A stretch of DNA of 64,000 nucleotides, from the NCBI RefSeq assembly GCF_031884435.1, contig NZ_CP134779.1, positions 4,340,001 to 4,404,000 of the forward strand. The letters run 5' to 3'. Source of the stretch: Bosea sp. 685. GTDB taxonomy: Bacteria; Pseudomonadota; Alphaproteobacteria; Rhizobiales; Beijerinckiaceae. Below the pieces are notes generated by a model that searched no databases, had not been told where the DNA came from, and worked only from the letters and a program-made list of their open reading frames with translations. How positions within the stretch are numbered: position 1 is the stretch's first letter; each line of letters starts with the position of its first letter. Below, in pieces: positions 62,356-64,000 of the stretch. Position numbers and translations under genes: made by a program.

Positions 62356-62913
62356 ATGGCGAATGACGATCGTACCAGGACCATTCCCAGGAGAACGGCG
62401 GAATCAGCGGCCATGTCCGCGGAAGTCAAACGAGCGATGGCCATCACCGCGGCTCTCAATCGTTTGACATTCAACGATGCAGACCAGATCCGAGCGCTGT
62501 TCAGCGAGCTCATCGGCAAGACCGTGGACGACAGCTTTGTCTTGGTGCCGCCGTTCTATGCGACCGGTGGAACTGGCACCCGCGTCGGGCGCAACGTTTT
62601 CATCAATCAGAATTGCACCTTCTATGACCTTGGCGGACTCGACATCGCCGACGATGTCATGATCGGGCCGGGCGTCAGCATCATCACGTCCGGGCACCCG
62701 ATCGAGCCCTCCCGGCGGCGTTCCTTCGTCGTCGCAAAGCCCATCGCCATCGGGAGAAATGTCTGGATCGCCGCCGGCGCAACGATTATCGGCGGCGTAA
62801 CCGTGGGGGAGAATTCGGTTGTGGCGGCAGGCTCGGTCGTTACCAAGGATGTCCCGCCAAACACCCTTGTCGCAGGCAATCCGGCACGGGTCATTCGCTC
62901 GATTGCCGAGTGA
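62356..62913 (+). CDS. Hexapeptide-repeat O-acetyltransferase (maltose/NodL type)
   Basis: A 185-residue acyltransferase from ATG 62356 with a ggagg ribosome-binding site. The left-handed beta-helix is built of hexapeptide repeats (VGRNVFINQNCTFYDLGGLDIADDVMIGPGVSIITSGHP, then IGRNVWIAAGATIIGGVTVGENSVVAAGSVVTKDVP). The histidine in ITSGHP is the catalytic base in this family. It acetylates a sugar or nodulation-factor-like substrate with acetyl-CoA. Confidence 0.92.
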   Translation: MANDDRTRTIPRRTAESAAMSAEVKRAMAITAALNRLTFNDADQIRALFSELIGKTVDDSFVLVPPFYATGGTGTRVGRNVFINQNCTFYDLGGLDIADDVMIGPGVSIITSGHPIEPSRRRSFVVAKPIAIGRNVWIAAGATIIGGVTVGENSVVAAGSVVTKDVPPNTLVAGNPARVIRSIAE

Positions 62914-63064
62914 GGAATATCGGCAATGAGCGGAAAGCGGCCCCGCGGGCCTTCAGCGCCGGCAAGCCCGATCAGGTTGTCGCTTGCAGGTCGTCGCTTG
63001 GCGCTCAAACACGTCGCGTTCGTGCGAAAGCGCAATCATCACGGCTGGCGGCCGGCCGAGCCCT

Positions 63065-63655
63065 TCACCGCGCCCAGCGCACGATCTCGATCAGCACCTG
63101 CGACAGCGCCCTGTCGAGCGCCTGCGCGGCTGCGCCGCCATCGCCCGCAGTGGCCGGCACGCGGGCCGTGAACAGGCGCGCGCGCTGGACCTTGCCGGAG
63201 CGGTCCCCCACGAGCTTGGCGGTGATCTCGACGACCGCCGCTCCGCTCGCGGTGTCGATGTTGAAGCTGCGGATATCGGTGTTGAGCTGCGTGTCGGGCA
63301 CGATGCGCTCGCCTGGCCGCGCGACGGAGGCGAGCCGGCCGCCATTCTCGAAGGTCTGGACCAGACGCGTCTGCACCAGCTTCGGCACGCGATCGGCCCA
63401 TTGCGCGCCGCCGGCGAAGGACAGCGCGCCGGAGGAGTCCTTGACGATCACCCGGTCGGAATCGAGGGTCTGGACCGTCGTCGGCTCGGCGACGACAAGC
63501 GCGGCGCGCGAGCCGCCGACCCGGCCGACATCGCGGGGCGCCGAGAGATCATAGGTCGTCGGCGCGGACCCACCGCCGCAGCCGGCCAGCATCAGCAAGG
63601 CGGCGAGCAGCGTCGTCGGAAGAGCTAGGCGCGCAAGCGGGTTCGACATCATCAT
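63065..63655 (-). CDS. ABC-type transport auxiliary lipoprotein (PqiC/MCE partner)
   Basis: From an ATG cluster at 63655 the product has 196 residues. The signal ends LMLAGCGGG, a lipobox. TYDLSAPRDVGR and RALVV-like (AALVVAEPTTVQTLDSDRVIVKD) segments, followed by WADRVPKLVQTRLVQTFEN, match the ABC_trans_aux family (PF03886). It follows the MCE gene by 4 bp on the same strand, so it completes a lipid-transport operon with the outer-membrane side. Confidence 0.9.
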   Translation of the reverse strand: MMMSNPLARLALPTTLLAALLMLAGCGGGSAPTTYDLSAPRDVGRVGGSRAALVVAEPTTVQTLDSDRVIVKDSSGALSFAGGAQWADRVPKLVQTRLVQTFENGGRLASVARPGERIVPDTQLNTDIRSFNIDTASGAAVVEITAKLVGDRSGKVQRARLFTARVPATAGDGGAAAQALDRALSQVLIEIVRWAR

Positions 63656-63659
63656 GAGG

Positions 63660-64000
63660 CTAGCGTGACCCACCATATTGAGGAAGCGACGGCTTGCTGC
63701 CGAAGATGAATTGCTGCGGATTGCGCTCGATATTGCGCAGCGTCCGGTTGATATCGGTCAGCGTGCGCTTGCCGTCACTGGCGAGGGACTCGATGTCGCG
63801 CAGGCCCGGACCGGTGAAGCGGCTTATGCCGGCGGTGATCTCGGCGGTGCGCTTGTCGAGATTATCGGCCAGGACACGGATCGACCGAGCCGCTTCGCCG
63901 ACATCGGTGAAGGCGCTCTTGCCGTCGGGCCCGGCGGCCGTGTTCAGGAAGGACTGCGCACTCTTGAGCACGCCCTCGACCTGATCTGCCGCCTTGTTCA
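63660..64000 (-). CDS. MCE/MlaD-family protein (5' part outside window)
   Basis: The reverse strand is open to the right edge. The 113 visible C-terminal residues read DQVEGVLKSAQSFLNTAAGPDGKSAFTDVGEAARSIRVLADNLDKRTAEI, then RNIERNPQQFIFGSKP, a typical helical tail of MlaD/MCE proteins ending in a short segment. The MCE domain itself lies outside. With the auxiliary lipoprotein it would take part in lipid movement between the membranes. Confidence 0.82.
   Translation of the reverse strand, partial: NKAADQVEGVLKSAQSFLNTAAGPDGKSAFTDVGEAARSIRVLADNLDKRTAEITAGISRFTGPGLRDIESLASDGKRTLTDINRTLRNIERNPQQFIFGSKPSLPQYGGSR

Overview
The window is GC-rich chromosomal DNA from an alphaproteobacterium. It fits the order Hyphomicrobiales (Bosea, Methylobacterium or Bradyrhizobium type). 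The reasons are a 1889-residue growth-pole-ring-like protein (GPR/RgsE family), a Rhizobium-type asparaginase, a TIGR03808-type Tat protein, a MaeB malic enzyme fused to a phosphotransacetylase domain, and many palindromic intergenic repeats that begin and end in gtcattcc, cgtcattgcgag or similar. The genus is an inference. No rRNA, tRNA, CRISPR array or phage module was recognised.

Layout. 1-1.8 kb: a PLP sulfur amino acid lyase (cut by the window edge) divergent from an Lrp-type regulator. 2-5.3 kb: three secreted or lipoprotein alpha/beta hydrolases, two of them tandem DUF900 paralogues. 5.4-12.4 kb: MeaB GTPase, a Tat-exported beta-helix protein, a SulP transporter, a Rhizobium-type asparaginase, a formamidase-like hydrolase and a stand-alone RAM-domain protein. 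12.4-13 kb: a two-gene TumE/TumA-like toxin-antitoxin module. 13.1-15.8 kb: an AAA ATPase / metallopeptidase-like VWA / LCCL-domain operon. 16.1-18.4 kb: malic enzyme. 18.7-25.3 kb: an oligopeptide-type ABC transporter whose binding-protein gene is separated from its permease genes by an IS110 element with a long non-coding end, a candidate bridge RNA.

25.5-27.5 kb holds a frameshifted D-2-hydroxyacid dehydrogenase and a D-amino-acid aminotransferase. 27.9-40.5 kb is a purine island: guanine deaminase, then a 268-bp MITE-like element abutting an IS481 element, then xdhA-xdhB-xdhC and a BMP-family nucleobase/nucleoside ABC transporter (ATPase, two permeases, binding protein). Together these would import purines or nucleosides and convert guanine to xanthine and urate. 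40.7-46.2 kb is a branched-chain-amino-acid-type ABC transporter with a terminal cupin gene. Its promoter region shares an AT-rich 15-bp half-palindromic site with that of the flavin monooxygenase at 48-49 kb, suggesting one regulon, possibly for an aromatic acid.

46.4-55 kb contains small regulatory and housekeeping genes: a secreted Tudor-like repeat protein, two PilZ proteins, HU, a CoxE-like VWA protein, an NTF2-like protein, a universal stress protein, an MFS transporter, an adrenodoxin-type ferredoxin and an Hpt protein. 55.4-61.1 kb is the giant GPR/RgsE-like polar growth protein, closed by a clear intrinsic terminator. The window ends with a serine hydrolase, a hexapeptide acetyltransferase and the 3' end of an Mla/MCE-type lipid transport operon (an MCE protein and an auxiliary lipoprotein).
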